Shown: positions 25,892 through 35,153, numbered from the stretch's first letter. The stretch: 64,000 nucleotides of DNA from Dyella acidisoli (GCF_030160295.1 NZ_BSOB01000018.1:446-64445), one strand, 5' to 3'. Translations and numbers: made by a program. Notes: a model not told the origin generated them from the sequence alone.

Positions 25892-26713
25892 TCACCCTTT
25901 CACACTGCCTAACAGCAAACCTTCCAGGTAATACCGCTGCAACGCCAGAAACAGCACCAATACCGGCGCCACGGTGATCATCGAGCCGGCCATCATCAGC
26001 TCCGCATCCGTCGCGTGTTCGCGCGCCAGCGACGCCAAGCCCAGCGGCAAGGTGTAATGCTCCTGCCCGGTCAGCACGATCAACGGCCACATGAAGTCGT
26101 TCCACGCGAGCAGAAACGTATAGATCGCCAGCGTTACCATGATCGGCTTGAGCAACGGCAGCACGATGCGCACGAAGATGCGCAACTCGCCTGCGCCATC
26201 GATACGCGCTGCCTCAAGCAACTCATCAGGAATGCTGCGCGCATACTGGCGAACCAGGAAGATGCCGAATGCACTGGCCATCGCCGGCACGATCACGCCG
26301 CCATAATTGTTCACCAGGCCCACGGGCTTGAGCATCAAAAACAAAGGCAGCATCGCCACCTGCGCAGGAATGGCCAGCATCCCGACCACGGCCCTGAACA
26401 AGGCATCGCGCCCGGCAAAGCGCAATTTGGCGAAGGCATAGCCAGCCATCAGATTCAGTGCGAGCGACAACACCGTAATCGCCGTGGATACCAGCAGGCT
26501 GTTGAGCAGATAGCGCCCCATGCCTGCGCGCACAAACAATTCCTGATAGTTGTGTAGCGTCGCATGCGCCGGCAGCAACGGTGGCGGCAATGCACCCGCC
26601 TCACCCGGCTGCATCAGCGATACGGACAGCATCCACAGCATGGGAAATAGCGCGACGAAGGTACCGCCGATCAGCAAGCCGTTGATCAAAGCCTTGGCGA
26701 TGCGCGGATTCAT
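25892..26713 (-). CDS. Sugar ABC transporter permease (MalG type)
   Basis: 273 residues, six membrane helices, with the binding-protein-dependent loop EAARIDGAGELRIFVRIVLP that docks the ATPase. It forms the channel with the permease encoded just upstream. The ATG at 26713 overlaps that gene's stop (ATGA); the frame is open further up but inside that gene. Last of the co-oriented binding protein/permease/permease set. Confidence 0.93.
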   Translation of the reverse strand: MNPRIAKALINGLLIGGTFVALFPMLWMLSVSLMQPGEAGALPPPLLPAHATLHNYQELFVRAGMGRYLLNSLLVSTAITVLSLALNLMAGYAFAKLRFAGRDALFRAVVGMLAIPAQVAMLPLFLMLKPVGLVNNYGGVIVPAMASAFGIFLVRQYARSIPDELLEAARIDGAGELRIFVRIVLPLLKPIMVTLAIYTFLLAWNDFMWPLIVLTGQEHYTLPLGLASLAREHATDAELMMAGSMITVAPVLVLFLALQRYYLEGLLLGSVKG

Positions 26714-27588
26714 GCTTCGGCTTCCTTGCGACCAAGCCGCAACATGCATGCCGTGACGACGAACATGATCAGGAACAGCAGGAAGGCAATGGCGGAAGCG
26801 GAACCGAGGTTCCACCATTTGAAGCCTTCGTTGTACATCAGATACAGCACGCTGACCGTGCTTTGCAGCGGGCCGCCCTCGGTAATCACGTACGGCTCGG
26901 CGAACAATTGGAAGTAACCGGAAACGGTAAGAATGCCCACCATCCACAGCGTCGGCGCGAGCATCGGCAAGGTGATGTGGCGAAACTGCCGCCAGGTGGA
27001 CGCACCATCGATCCGCGCCGCTTCATAAAGCTCAGCTGGAATGGCCTGCAAGCCCGCCAACAGGATGATCATGTTGTAGCCGAAGTTCTTCCACACCGCG
27101 AACAGGATGATCGCGGGCATCGCCCAATGTGGATCGCCCAGCCAATCGACGGGATGAAGGCCGATCCAGCCCAACGCGTAATTCACCAACCCGTACTTGG
27201 TGTTGAACAGGTAACGCCAGACCACCGCCACCGCGACCACCGTGGTGACCACTGGCGCAAACAACGCAGTACGGAAGAATGGTTTGCAACGCGCAAGCGG
27301 AGAATGGAGTAGCAGCGCAGCGCACAGCGAAATTACCATCGACAGCGGTACACCCACTGCAACGAAATACACGGTATGCCCGAGCGCCGACCAGAACAAC
27401 GGACGGTGCAGCAACGTCCAGTAGTTGCCGAGTGCGACAAAGCGCAGATTATGGATATCGGCCAGCGCGTAGAGATCGTAATCAGTGAGGCTCAACACGA
27501 ATGCGCCGATCACCGGCAACAGGAAAAACACCCCTAGCACGATCGCGGCTGGCGCGAGAAACAACCATGCGGAGCGCTGGGCACTCAT
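26710..27588 (-). CDS. Sugar ABC transporter permease (MalF type)
   Basis: 292 residues, six membrane helices (first AWLFLAPAAIVLGVFFLLPV) and the EAA loop YEAARIDGASTWRQFRHITLP. Inner-membrane partner of the MalG-type permease. Start overlaps the binding-protein stop (ATGA) and its stop overlaps the next start, so binding protein and both permeases are translationally coupled. Confidence 0.94.
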   Translation of the reverse strand: MSAQRSAWLFLAPAAIVLGVFFLLPVIGAFVLSLTDYDLYALADIHNLRFVALGNYWTLLHRPLFWSALGHTVYFVAVGVPLSMVISLCAALLLHSPLARCKPFFRTALFAPVVTTVVAVAVVWRYLFNTKYGLVNYALGWIGLHPVDWLGDPHWAMPAIILFAVWKNFGYNMIILLAGLQAIPAELYEAARIDGASTWRQFRHITLPMLAPTLWMVGILTVSGYFQLFAEPYVITEGGPLQSTVSVLYLMYNEGFKWWNLGSASAIAFLLFLIMFVVTACMLRLGRKEAEA

Positions 27589-28937
27589 GGCGGCGCACTC
27601 GACGTGTGTTGCGCTCGATCCAGCATCCAGCGCCGCTTTTCCAGAATGCGGTCGGCACGCCGATCGATTTCGGCCGCAGCCTGATCGATGCTGAGATCAC
27701 CCGCGACGGCTTGTGCGGCGACGAGTTGCATTTCGTTAGCGATCTGCTCCCATTCCGGCACCGGCGGTGTGGGCTTTACGTGTTCCAACTGTTCACGGAA
27801 CGCCTGCGCCTTGATATCGCTGCGCAAGCTGCCTTCGTTCCACGAGCTGCGCCGCGGTGGCATGTCGCCCAGCAGATCGTAGAAGCGGCTCTGCACTTCG
27901 GGACGCGAGAGGTATTCAATCAGCTTCCACGCCGCATCCTTGTTTTTGGCCTTGCGGAAGATCACCAGACTGGAACCGCCGGCAACCGCTGCGCCCGGAC
28001 CATCCGACCCTGGCAGCAACGCCGTGTTCCATGTGCTCTCTGCCGAGGATGGCAGACGTTTACGAAATTCGCCGATGTTCCATGGGCCGGAGAAGTAGAA
28101 ACTGTACACGCCGCGGCCGAATTCGACCCACGGATTGCCAGCTTCGACGTTGGTGATGGGCGGCGCTTGATGCAGGCGAAACGTATCGACGTAGAACATC
28201 AGCGCGCGCTTGAAACCCGCGCTTTCGAAGTTGCCATAGCGGCCGCCATCGCGCAGCAGCGGGTCGGGTTGCTGCAGCGCCAGCGACATCAGCTGCTCGT
28301 ATTCATTGGTAGGCAGCAGGATGCCGTATTGGCCGCGCTCAGGATGACTCAATGCGGCGAGCATGCGCCGCCAATCGTTCCAATCGCGCGGCGGCGCATT
28401 GAAGCCTGCCGCTTTCAACAAATCGCTGCGATAGAACAGCAGGCGCGTGTCGACGTACCACGGTATGCCATAGAGCGCACCATCGTAGACATTGGTAGAC
28501 CAGATGCTGGGAAAGTAGTCGTCTGGATGGATGGTCTTTGAGTTGGCGACGCGCGTCTGCAACGGCTCCAAGGCACCAAGTGCAACTAACTCCGGCAACC
28601 ACGTGTTGCCGAGTTGGGTCATGTCAGGTGTGGAGTCACCAGCGAAGGCTGTGAGTAGCTTCTGATGCGCGGCGCTGAGCGGCAGTTGCTGTAGCGATAC
28701 GTGGATGTCGGGGTTTTCGCGTTCGAATTCCGGCAGCAGTTGGGTGATGGCTTCGCCTTCGCGGCCGATGGTCCAGAAGGTAAGGGTGCGGGGATCGGAA
28801 TTTTGTGCACATGCAACCAGACACACATAGACCAGCATTACAGCAATGATTTGCCAAAATGCGGACCGCGCCCTTCCCCCTTCTCTGAGATAGTTGATCT
28901 CCTTGGGGCCGTCATTCCCGCGAAAGCGGGAATCCAT
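27585..28937 (-). CDS. Sugar-binding lipoprotein of the ABC importer (start uncertain)
   Basis: Family-1 extracellular solute-binding protein: TLTFWTIGREGEAITQLLPE, PDIHVSLQQLP, GIPWYVDTRLLFYRSDLL and NVEAGNPWVEFGRG match the family. A lipobox LVAC follows the hydrophobic run IIAVMLVYVCLVAC. The start is awkward: the only convincing ATG giving a basic n-region is at 28937, inside repeat copy 4, which would add MDSRFRGNDG to the N-terminus (450 residues); the ATG at 28838 leaves just ten residues before the lipid Cys. A non-ATG start is possible. The mature protein binds the imported glycan in the periplasm. Confidence 0.85.
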   Translation of the reverse strand: MDSRFRGNDGPKEINYLREGGRARSAFWQIIAVMLVYVCLVACAQNSDPRTLTFWTIGREGEAITQLLPEFERENPDIHVSLQQLPLSAAHQKLLTAFAGDSTPDMTQLGNTWLPELVALGALEPLQTRVANSKTIHPDDYFPSIWSTNVYDGALYGIPWYVDTRLLFYRSDLLKAAGFNAPPRDWNDWRRMLAALSHPERGQYGILLPTNEYEQLMSLALQQPDPLLRDGGRYGNFESAGFKRALMFYVDTFRLHQAPPITNVEAGNPWVEFGRGVYSFYFSGPWNIGEFRKRLPSSAESTWNTALLPGSDGPGAAVAGGSSLVIFRKAKNKDAAWKLIEYLSRPEVQSRFYDLLGDMPPRRSSWNEGSLRSDIKAQAFREQLEHVKPTPPVPEWEQIANEMQLVAAQAVAGDLSIDQAAAEIDRRADRILEKRRWMLDRAQHTSSAPP

Positions 28938-28989
28938 CTTCGCCTCTGCATCAGGGCGAATGGATTCCCGCTTTCGCGGGAATGACGGC
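28908..28989. repeat. ATTCCCGC/GCGGGAAT inverted-repeat element, copy 4
   Basis: Arms identical to copies 1 and 2 (28908-28936 and 28961-28989). Unlike those it sits at the 5' end of a gene, in frame with the binding-protein open frame, and may supply its start codon. Confidence 0.9.
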
Positions 28990-29062
28990 GGGGCAAAATG
29001 GATCTTCATGGAAAGATGTAGATACCCATGCCTCTGGATAGAAGAAGTACGCGGAAAGGCGG

Positions 29063-30526
29063 TCACCTAGTTGTGTGTTCCAGCCACCCTCCCGAGAATC
29101 CTGCACGCTGAAGCCCCTTCCGGATATACGGATTCCTGCGCATCACGTTCCACACAAAATCACTACGCCAGTTTTCGATCATCAACACGATCGGCCCCTG
29201 ATCGATGCCGATCTGCAACGTATCGAACCAGCCTTTTCCGCGTACCACCCTACCCTCTTTGGGTGAAGCATCCGTATCCAAGCTAGGATTGAACGCATCG
29301 ACGAAACCGTAGCGATCGTAAACATCGTCCCCGTAACGATCTTTCATCGCTTGCAACGCCGGCACCACGACGTCCGGTGCGAAAGCGATGGAGCCGCCCG
29401 CTGCAGTGGGCGCGATGGTGCCGTCGTCGGAAACATAGTCCAGGCCGGCACCACGCGCGGTGTAACCATCGAACTTGTGCTCCTTACCATCGGGAAGGCG
29501 CAAGGTGATGTCGCCAGGACCATTGCACGCCGTGAGTCCCCACACGTTCGCGTCATAGCCCTTCCAGTGGCCGGGATTGGCGACCGCATACGCACGCTGC
29601 GCGTAGACGGCGCGGCGGCCGTTCTCGAAGTAGTCCAGTCCGTGTTCGCGACTCCACGCGTCGCGAATACCACGGAAGTCCACCCACGCTTCACTGTATT
29701 GATGGCCGAACAACGGTGCAAAGTTGAGAAAGGTCTGTCCGTAGAAGCTGCCCCATTGCGCGGGATAGCTGCTCGTCCATGCCGGCCAGGCTTTATCGGA
29801 AACCGTATGCGTCGGCGAACCCAAGGCGAGGATGTAGACCAGCATGCCCTCGTCATAGCCTTTCCAATCCGCATCGATGAACTTGCCGCCCGGCGTCCAG
29901 CCCATGCTGATCAGCGGTGCGCGCGGCTGCATCCAGGTCCAGTCGACGCGTCGATAGATGTCATCTGCTAGCTTGCGGATTTCCTTTTCCTTCGACGTAT
30001 CACGGTCGTAATAGCTCTGCGCGAACAGCACTCCACCTAGCAATAGCGTGGTGTCGACGCTAGACAGCTCAATCGAGCGCTCGAAGCGCTTACCGGTCTG
30101 CATGTCCAGGAAGTGGTAAAAGAAACCGTGATAGCCAGAGGCATTATCTTCGCTGTCGTTTTGCGGGGCATTGGCAAAGAAGCGCAACGTGACCAGCGTG
30201 CGATCGACCGCTTGCGCACGCGTAATGTAGCCACGCTCCGCACCAATGCCGTAAGCCGTGAGGCCGAAACCTACCGAAGCAATGCTTGAGAACGAAGGAC
30301 CCGGATAGTGATCGGGTATCAAGCCGGTGGCAGGATTGGCGCTATCCCAGAACCACTGGAACGTGCGTCGCTCCAGATCCTCCACCATAACCTGCTGCGG
30401 TTTGGAAAAGCTCTCGAAGCTGTGCGCGGCCGTACGCGTCCACGCCAGCTGCGTCGCGCCACTGCAGAACACTAGGGCGGCAAGCAGCGCTTTCAGTGCG
30501 ACAACTCGAAGAAGTCGGGAGGTCAT
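29063..30526 (-). CDS. Glucoamylase-like (GH144-type) exported glycosidase
   Basis: 487 residues. Signal peptide (ALKALLAALVFCSGATQLAW), then a single (alpha/alpha)6 domain of the PF10091/COG5368 glucoamylase-like family, recognised from TFQWFWDSANPATGLIPDHY, SVGFGLTAYGIGAERGYI, GMLVYILALGSPTH, WGLTACNGPGD and the end VLMIENWRSDFVWNVMRRNP. Characterised members are endo-beta-1,2-glucanases of GH144. With GH1, a TonB receptor and an ABC importer beside it, periplasmic cleavage of beta-1,2-glucan to sophorose-type oligosaccharides is my inference. The genome name glucoamylase would mislead about the linkage. Confidence 0.85.
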   Translation of the reverse strand: MTSRLLRVVALKALLAALVFCSGATQLAWTRTAAHSFESFSKPQQVMVEDLERRTFQWFWDSANPATGLIPDHYPGPSFSSIASVGFGLTAYGIGAERGYITRAQAVDRTLVTLRFFANAPQNDSEDNASGYHGFFYHFLDMQTGKRFERSIELSSVDTTLLLGGVLFAQSYYDRDTSKEKEIRKLADDIYRRVDWTWMQPRAPLISMGWTPGGKFIDADWKGYDEGMLVYILALGSPTHTVSDKAWPAWTSSYPAQWGSFYGQTFLNFAPLFGHQYSEAWVDFRGIRDAWSREHGLDYFENGRRAVYAQRAYAVANPGHWKGYDANVWGLTACNGPGDITLRLPDGKEHKFDGYTARGAGLDYVSDDGTIAPTAAGGSIAFAPDVVVPALQAMKDRYGDDVYDRYGFVDAFNPSLDTDASPKEGRVVRGKGWFDTLQIGIDQGPIVLMIENWRSDFVWNVMRRNPYIRKGLQRAGFSGGWLEHTTR

Positions 30527-30564
30527 GCGTGGGGACTTTACTCAAGAACATAGGAAAAGGCTCG

Positions 30565-30627
30565 CGAATTCCGGTACGTCGAGGGGACGCGTACCGGAAT
30601 TCGAGAGCACTCCCTTTCCATAGGGAG
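30565..30627 (-). terminator. Two hairpins after the second TonB receptor
   Basis: Immediately after the receptor stop (30637) lies CTCCCT-N6-AGGGAG (30610-30627), then a 13-14 bp stem GAATTCCGGTACG / CGTACCGGAATTC with an 11-nt loop (30565-30603). On the minus strand only a short T4 run follows, so read-through into the GH144-like gene is likely partial. The stem may also protect receptor mRNA. Confidence 0.6.
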
Positions 30628-30636
30628 CAAGCGTCA

Positions 30637-33600
30637 TCAGAACTTCACGCCCAGCGTCAGCTTCACTTCGCGCGGCGTGCCATAGATGTTACCGGTGGGG
30701 TCATACGACACCAGAACCTTGTTCAACACACTGTTCTGGCCGGGGTTGTAGATGTAATCGCTATAGTTGTTCCAGTTGAACGCGTTGAGCAGATCGAAAC
30801 GCACGTATCCACTTACGTTCTGATAGATCTTGAAGTTCTTGGTGATCTGGAAATCGATCGAGCGATAGCCAAAGATCGGACCACTCAGGAAGCGTGAACC
30901 TGAAGGTGTGTAGGAATACGGGAGGCAACCACTGCCGAGACTACCGTTGCCCGGAGCCGGCGCACCATAGCAAGCGAGATTGATGCCCGGAATAGGCGTG
31001 GCCAACGTGAGCTTGTAACCAAACAGAAGTCCCCATGGCGCATCGTTCGAACCGGAAACCACTAAGCGATGCTTGGCCACGGCTGAAGTAAGGTAGGGAT
31101 AATCTTGAATGGTGGCTTCGTCGAACGCGTATTGATCGGTCACATCCTGGTTGTCGTTGTTCTGCTTCGCCTTCGTGTATGTGTAGGCGATGTTGATGCC
31201 CCAGCCCGATTCCGGCGTGTAGGGTTTCTGCGCCGAGATCAGCACCTGCTGCGTCTTCTGCGTCAGGCCATTGTTGGCGATGATCAGATTGCCAAAGCCC
31301 GGAATACTCTGGCTCCACGGCTGGCCGCCACCCTGCCAGAAAGCCCCGTTGGGCCAGCGGTTGCCAAGGGTGAACACCACACCCTGGAAACGATTGACCT
31401 GCGCCCACGTCACATCGGTGATCCAGTCACCGAGCTGGTTGCGCATGCCAATGCTGACCTGATCGGAGTACGGCGTTTTCAGATGATTGTTCATCAGGTC
31501 CACTTCGCGGCCCGCAGTGGTGCCGGTCAGCAGTCCCTGCAGCACACCGATACCGCTCAGATAAGCCGGATTCCACGGAATGCAATTCGGGCTCGGCGTG
31601 CACGAGTGGTATTGGTTGGGGAACGTGATGGTCGCTTCGGCCAATGCCAGCTTGGTTTGTTCCAGCTGCAGGATCTCGTAGATGGTGCGGTCATAGGAAC
31701 GACCGACGCCACCGTGGATCACATGCTGCTGATCACCGTTGATGTCATACGAGAAACCAAAGCGTGGCTGGAATTCATTCTTCTGCGCGTGACGATTGTG
31801 CCCGTTGCTGATGTAGTCGTTGACGTTCACTCCGCCCAATGCCAGCGATTGCGCATAAGTCACGCCTGGCGCTGCGTTCGGATTCTGCGAATACAGCGCA
31901 TTGACCACCGATTGCGGCGTGACGAAATTGAGGTACGACGGTGTTTCTTCGTAATCCCAGCGAACACCCAAGTTCAACGTGAGATGCTGATCCACCGTCC
32001 AATCGTCCTGGATATACGCACCGAACTGTTTGTCATTGGTTCTTACGATCGGGCTGGTGCCAGGTAGCGCAATCGGAAACAGCACCTGATATGGCTCTGA
32101 TAGCGTGCCCGTGGGCGTGACGTCATACGTGAACTGCGGATTGAACTCACCCGCGTCCTGCGCGATGAGCTGAATCAGCTTGTACTTGGCGCCCATTTTG
32201 ATGACGTGATCGCCATGCCATTCAAGATCATTGAACGTCAAGTCATCCTGAATCGCTGGACCTTTCTGGCCCTTGTCCTGCGTGCCGCGCGGGTCGGCCG
32301 CACCCACAGTCAGGATCGATGTGTTTTGGTCGTTATAAGGCGTATACGTGGAACCGTTGCCGATGTTGATGGCACTCGGCTTGAAGAACGCGTTCTCATA
32401 GGTGAGCTGCAGGCGGTTGAACCATGCATCTGCACTGTGATCCCAACGGATATCGAAGCGGCGATCGTAGTTGATTTGATTGAGCGCCGAGGACGCTGCC
32501 ACACCGGTACCGGTCCCGGTGATGGCGGTTTCATGGCGGTACTTGCCACTTACTTCGATGCGATCACGATTAGTCGGCTCGTAGTCGAACTTTAGGAAGT
32601 ACAAATTTTCCTTGAACGGTAAGCCAGACGGTCCGAGTTGGGCCAACGCGCTGGCCGGCAATTGCGAAATCAATTGCTGAGAGGCCGCACCTGGCACAAC
32701 CGTGATAGGTGTGTCGTATTCCTTGCCCTCGTAGGCAAGGAAGAAATGCGCCTTGTCCTTGATAATCGGTCCACCGAATGAGAAACCGTATTCCTTATCG
32801 TGTGAAGGTGTCTTCTCCCCAGTAGCGGTTTCCGACGGTGTCATTGAGCGCATGCGCGTATCGGTCCAGTCGCCGAACACTTCCCCGTGGTATTCATTGG
32901 TACCGGACTTGGTTTCGGCGATCACCGCAGCGCTGGAAATCTGGTCGTACTCGGCCTTGTAGTTAGAGGTGACAACTTTGTACTCGCCGATCGCCAACTG
33001 CGGAAACGGGTTGCCTTGGGTGTTGTTCTGCCCGGTAATGCCACCGTTCTCCACGTAGTTCTTCTGGCCAATACCGTCGATGTAGACATTAATGCCGGAT
33101 GGCGCCTGACCGCCGGATTGCAGGCTGGTGTTGCCGTTCTGCTGCACAGTAAACACCATGCCGGGCACGGTGTCGGCGAACTCAAGGAAGTTACGCGTGA
33201 TCTGCGGAACCGTCGCGATGTCACGCTGCGACACGAGGGTGCCGACTTCGGAAGTGGTCATCTCCGGCAAGGTGGTAGCACTGACCGTGACCGGACCGAG
33301 ATTTTGCGCGTTAACGGCAGGTGCTGCTGCAGCTAGATTGAGCGTGGAGGTGGATGCCACCGTCAACGTTACCGTGTGCTCAGTGCCCGTACCTGCGTCA
33401 ACTTGATAGGTGCCGGGCGGCAAGCTCACCAGCGCGTAGCTGCCATCCTTGCCGGATGTAGTGACGCGCGTGTATCCCGTGGCAACGTTTCGGGCAGTAA
33501 CCGTGACATTGGGGGCAGCCGTACCGCGCAAGTTCGCATCGGAGCTCTGCGCGAAGGAGATCATCGGCAAAGCTGCAGTGGCGGTGATCGATGCGGCAAT

Positions 33601-33645
33601 CCATCGCGCCAGCATGAGCTTCCGGACATTCGATACGGCTTTCAT
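30637..33645 (-). CDS. Oar-like TonB-dependent receptor with CarboxypepD_reg domain
   Basis: 1002 residues: signal peptide (KLMLARWIAASITATAALPM), an N-terminal carboxypeptidase-regulatory-like beta-sandwich (about 30-110, TVTARNVATGYTRVTTSGKD), plug domain (about 120-250) and outer-membrane barrel ending in KLTLGVKF. It should bring glycan into the periplasm. The ATG at 33645 has GGGGAG 6 nt upstream; the frame reads 44 codons further up through the intergenic region and the end of the LacI gene. Only 35 bp separate it from the LacI stop, so regulator and receptor may be co-transcribed. Confidence 0.92.
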   Translation of the reverse strand: MKAVSNVRKLMLARWIAASITATAALPMISFAQSSDANLRGTAAPNVTVTARNVATGYTRVTTSGKDGSYALVSLPPGTYQVDAGTGTEHTVTLTVASTSTLNLAAAAPAVNAQNLGPVTVSATTLPEMTTSEVGTLVSQRDIATVPQITRNFLEFADTVPGMVFTVQQNGNTSLQSGGQAPSGINVYIDGIGQKNYVENGGITGQNNTQGNPFPQLAIGEYKVVTSNYKAEYDQISSAAVIAETKSGTNEYHGEVFGDWTDTRMRSMTPSETATGEKTPSHDKEYGFSFGGPIIKDKAHFFLAYEGKEYDTPITVVPGAASQQLISQLPASALAQLGPSGLPFKENLYFLKFDYEPTNRDRIEVSGKYRHETAITGTGTGVAASSALNQINYDRRFDIRWDHSADAWFNRLQLTYENAFFKPSAINIGNGSTYTPYNDQNTSILTVGAADPRGTQDKGQKGPAIQDDLTFNDLEWHGDHVIKMGAKYKLIQLIAQDAGEFNPQFTYDVTPTGTLSEPYQVLFPIALPGTSPIVRTNDKQFGAYIQDDWTVDQHLTLNLGVRWDYEETPSYLNFVTPQSVVNALYSQNPNAAPGVTYAQSLALGGVNVNDYISNGHNRHAQKNEFQPRFGFSYDINGDQQHVIHGGVGRSYDRTIYEILQLEQTKLALAEATITFPNQYHSCTPSPNCIPWNPAYLSGIGVLQGLLTGTTAGREVDLMNNHLKTPYSDQVSIGMRNQLGDWITDVTWAQVNRFQGVVFTLGNRWPNGAFWQGGGQPWSQSIPGFGNLIIANNGLTQKTQQVLISAQKPYTPESGWGINIAYTYTKAKQNNDNQDVTDQYAFDEATIQDYPYLTSAVAKHRLVVSGSNDAPWGLLFGYKLTLATPIPGINLACYGAPAPGNGSLGSGCLPYSYTPSGSRFLSGPIFGYRSIDFQITKNFKIYQNVSGYVRFDLLNAFNWNNYSDYIYNPGQNSVLNKVLVSYDPTGNIYGTPREVKLTLGVKF

Positions 33646-33680
33646 TGTTTCTCCCCTCCCCGAGCGATGTGCGGGTGTCG

Positions 33681-34745
33681 TTATGTGGGTGATGGTCGTG
33701 GCGACCTGCGGGGCTTGTTCGGTGCGGCAACCGAGCCCTTCTTTGCACCGCAGGATTCGCGGATGACGATGTCGCATCCCAGCGTTTCGACCGATGCTGG
33801 CGTGCTATCGGCCGGGTTCAGCAAAGCCGCAAGACGGTCCAATGCAATGCGTCCCAGATCCGCGATACGCACTTGCACCGTGCTCAGTGGCGGCGTGATG
33901 TAGCGCGCGATCAGAATGTCGTCGAAGCCAGCTAGCGCGATGTCGCCGGGAACATCGATACCGGCTTCCTTGAAGGCGTACAGGCAGCCGATCGCCATCA
34001 TGTCGTTGGCGGCGAATACGGCTTGCGGGCGCGGTTTTTTGGCCAACAGTTCACGCCCTGCGCGATAGCCCGATTCCTCGGTGAAGTTGCCATCGACGAT
34101 GGTGAGCGGCATGCCCGGCGCATGCTTGGTCATGGCGGCGCGATAACCTTTCTCGCGCTGCTGTGCGTCGAAGTTGGTCTTCGGGCCGCTAATGAAAGCG
34201 ACCTGCTGGTGTCCCGTTTCAATCAAGTGCTGCACCATGGCGATGGCGCCGGCACGGTTGTCGATGTTCAACACCGGGTAGCGCGCGCTTTTCACTGGGC
34301 TGTTCAGCAGCACCGCCGACAGTTTTTCGGGGAGGTTTTCTTCCAGAAAGGCTGCGTCGACGTATTCGGAAAGGATCAGCATGCCGTCCACGCGTCCACG
34401 CATGGCGCGCACCGCGGCGGCGGCATCGGCCACGCCGTCGTGCGAGCTGGAAACCAACAAGTGCAATCCGCGTGCGCGGGCGGCGAGGTCGATGCCGCGA
34501 ATCAGTTCCGAGAAGAATTCGCCATACAGATCCGGCAGCACCGCGCCAATGGTGTGCGTGCGACCGGTGATCAAACTACGCGCTGCGTTGTCCGGGATGT
34601 AATTGAGGCGATTGGCCACTTCGCGCACGATTTTCTGCGTTTCGGGCGTGACGCCGCCCAGGCCATTGAGCACACGCGATACCGAGGCGACCGAGACCTT
34701 TGCCTCGCGCGCAACGTCCTTGATGGTTGCGTTTTTGGTCGTCAT
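33681..34745 (-). CDS. LacI-family regulator of the second glycan locus
   Basis: 354 residues. Helix-turn-helix TIKDVAREAKVSVASVSRVL, hinge PDNAARSLITGRTHTIG, then the effector domain. The C-terminal tail is extended and very basic (RRSPRPSP). ATG 34745 has AGGAC 8 nt upstream. It probably represses the receptor, hydrolase and importer genes in the absence of the cognate sugar and, through the site at 34802, itself. Confidence 0.9.
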   Translation of the reverse strand: MTTKNATIKDVAREAKVSVASVSRVLNGLGGVTPETQKIVREVANRLNYIPDNAARSLITGRTHTIGAVLPDLYGEFFSELIRGIDLAARARGLHLLVSSSHDGVADAAAAVRAMRGRVDGMLILSEYVDAAFLEENLPEKLSAVLLNSPVKSARYPVLNIDNRAGAIAMVQHLIETGHQQVAFISGPKTNFDAQQREKGYRAAMTKHAPGMPLTIVDGNFTEESGYRAGRELLAKKPRPQAVFAANDMMAIGCLYAFKEAGIDVPGDIALAGFDDILIARYITPPLSTVQVRIADLGRIALDRLAALLNPADSTPASVETLGCDIVIRESCGAKKGSVAAPNKPRRSPRPSPT

Positions 34746-34801
34746 CGAAAGCGTCCTTTTGGTTGGATGAATGGCCTTACATCCTAAAGGCTGGCGCAAA
34801 C

Positions 34802-34813
34802 GTAAACGTTTTC
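34802..34813. promoter_or_regulatory. LacI-type operator upstream of the LacI gene
   Basis: GTAAACGTTTTC contains the perfect core AAACGTTT, the classic CG-centred LacI operator form, 57 bp before the regulator start. Suggests autoregulation and co-control of the receptor downstream. In the rest of the 445-bp gap to 35190 I see only the GC hairpins at 35099-35153. Confidence 0.6.
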
Positions 34814-35098
34814 ATGGCAGCTTGTAAAGGCGCTGCTGCGGCCATTTGCGTTGCAGCGCAAAAACCAGAAGGGGTGGTCAACTCACACAAATACGCGCGC
34901 TTCGCGCCGTGCCGCTTTCGCAAAGGCGCAAGTCTTCACGCGGCGACGCAGCATCAAATGGTCATCGAAGGCGCCCTTAGCGGGCGAATGTGCGTGAAGG
35001 GTATGTGTTGTAGAGGTGTTGCGTGCGCGAAAGGCGTTGCAACGTTGCGCTTACCGCATCATTTGAGTTCATCGCGAGGTTGCTTCACCCCACCCCAC

Positions 35099-35153
35099 CT
35101 CCTCCTGCTTGCAGGAGGAGAAGAGAAAGTACGCCCCCTACTGCACGTAGGGG
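35099..35153. repeat. Paired GC-rich hairpins
   Basis: CTCCTCCTGC-TT-GCAGGAGGAG (35099-35120) is followed by CCCCTAC-N5-GTAGGGG (35135-35153). They lie 38 bp beyond the stop of the isochorismatase-fold gene and may end its transcript, although no T-run follows; alternatively they are a dispersed repeat like the CCCTCTCCCC elements. Confidence 0.6.

Noticed and set aside
24582-26105. 507-codon minus-strand open frame opposite the ABC ATPase
   Set aside because: The ATPase motifs on the plus strand are intact; the opposite frame gives a low-complexity His/Gln/Arg product crossing a repeat.
3024-28989. ATTCCCGC repeats as a CRISPR array
   Set aside because: The copies are inverted pairs scattered over 26 kb, not direct repeats with regular spacers, and no cas genes are present.
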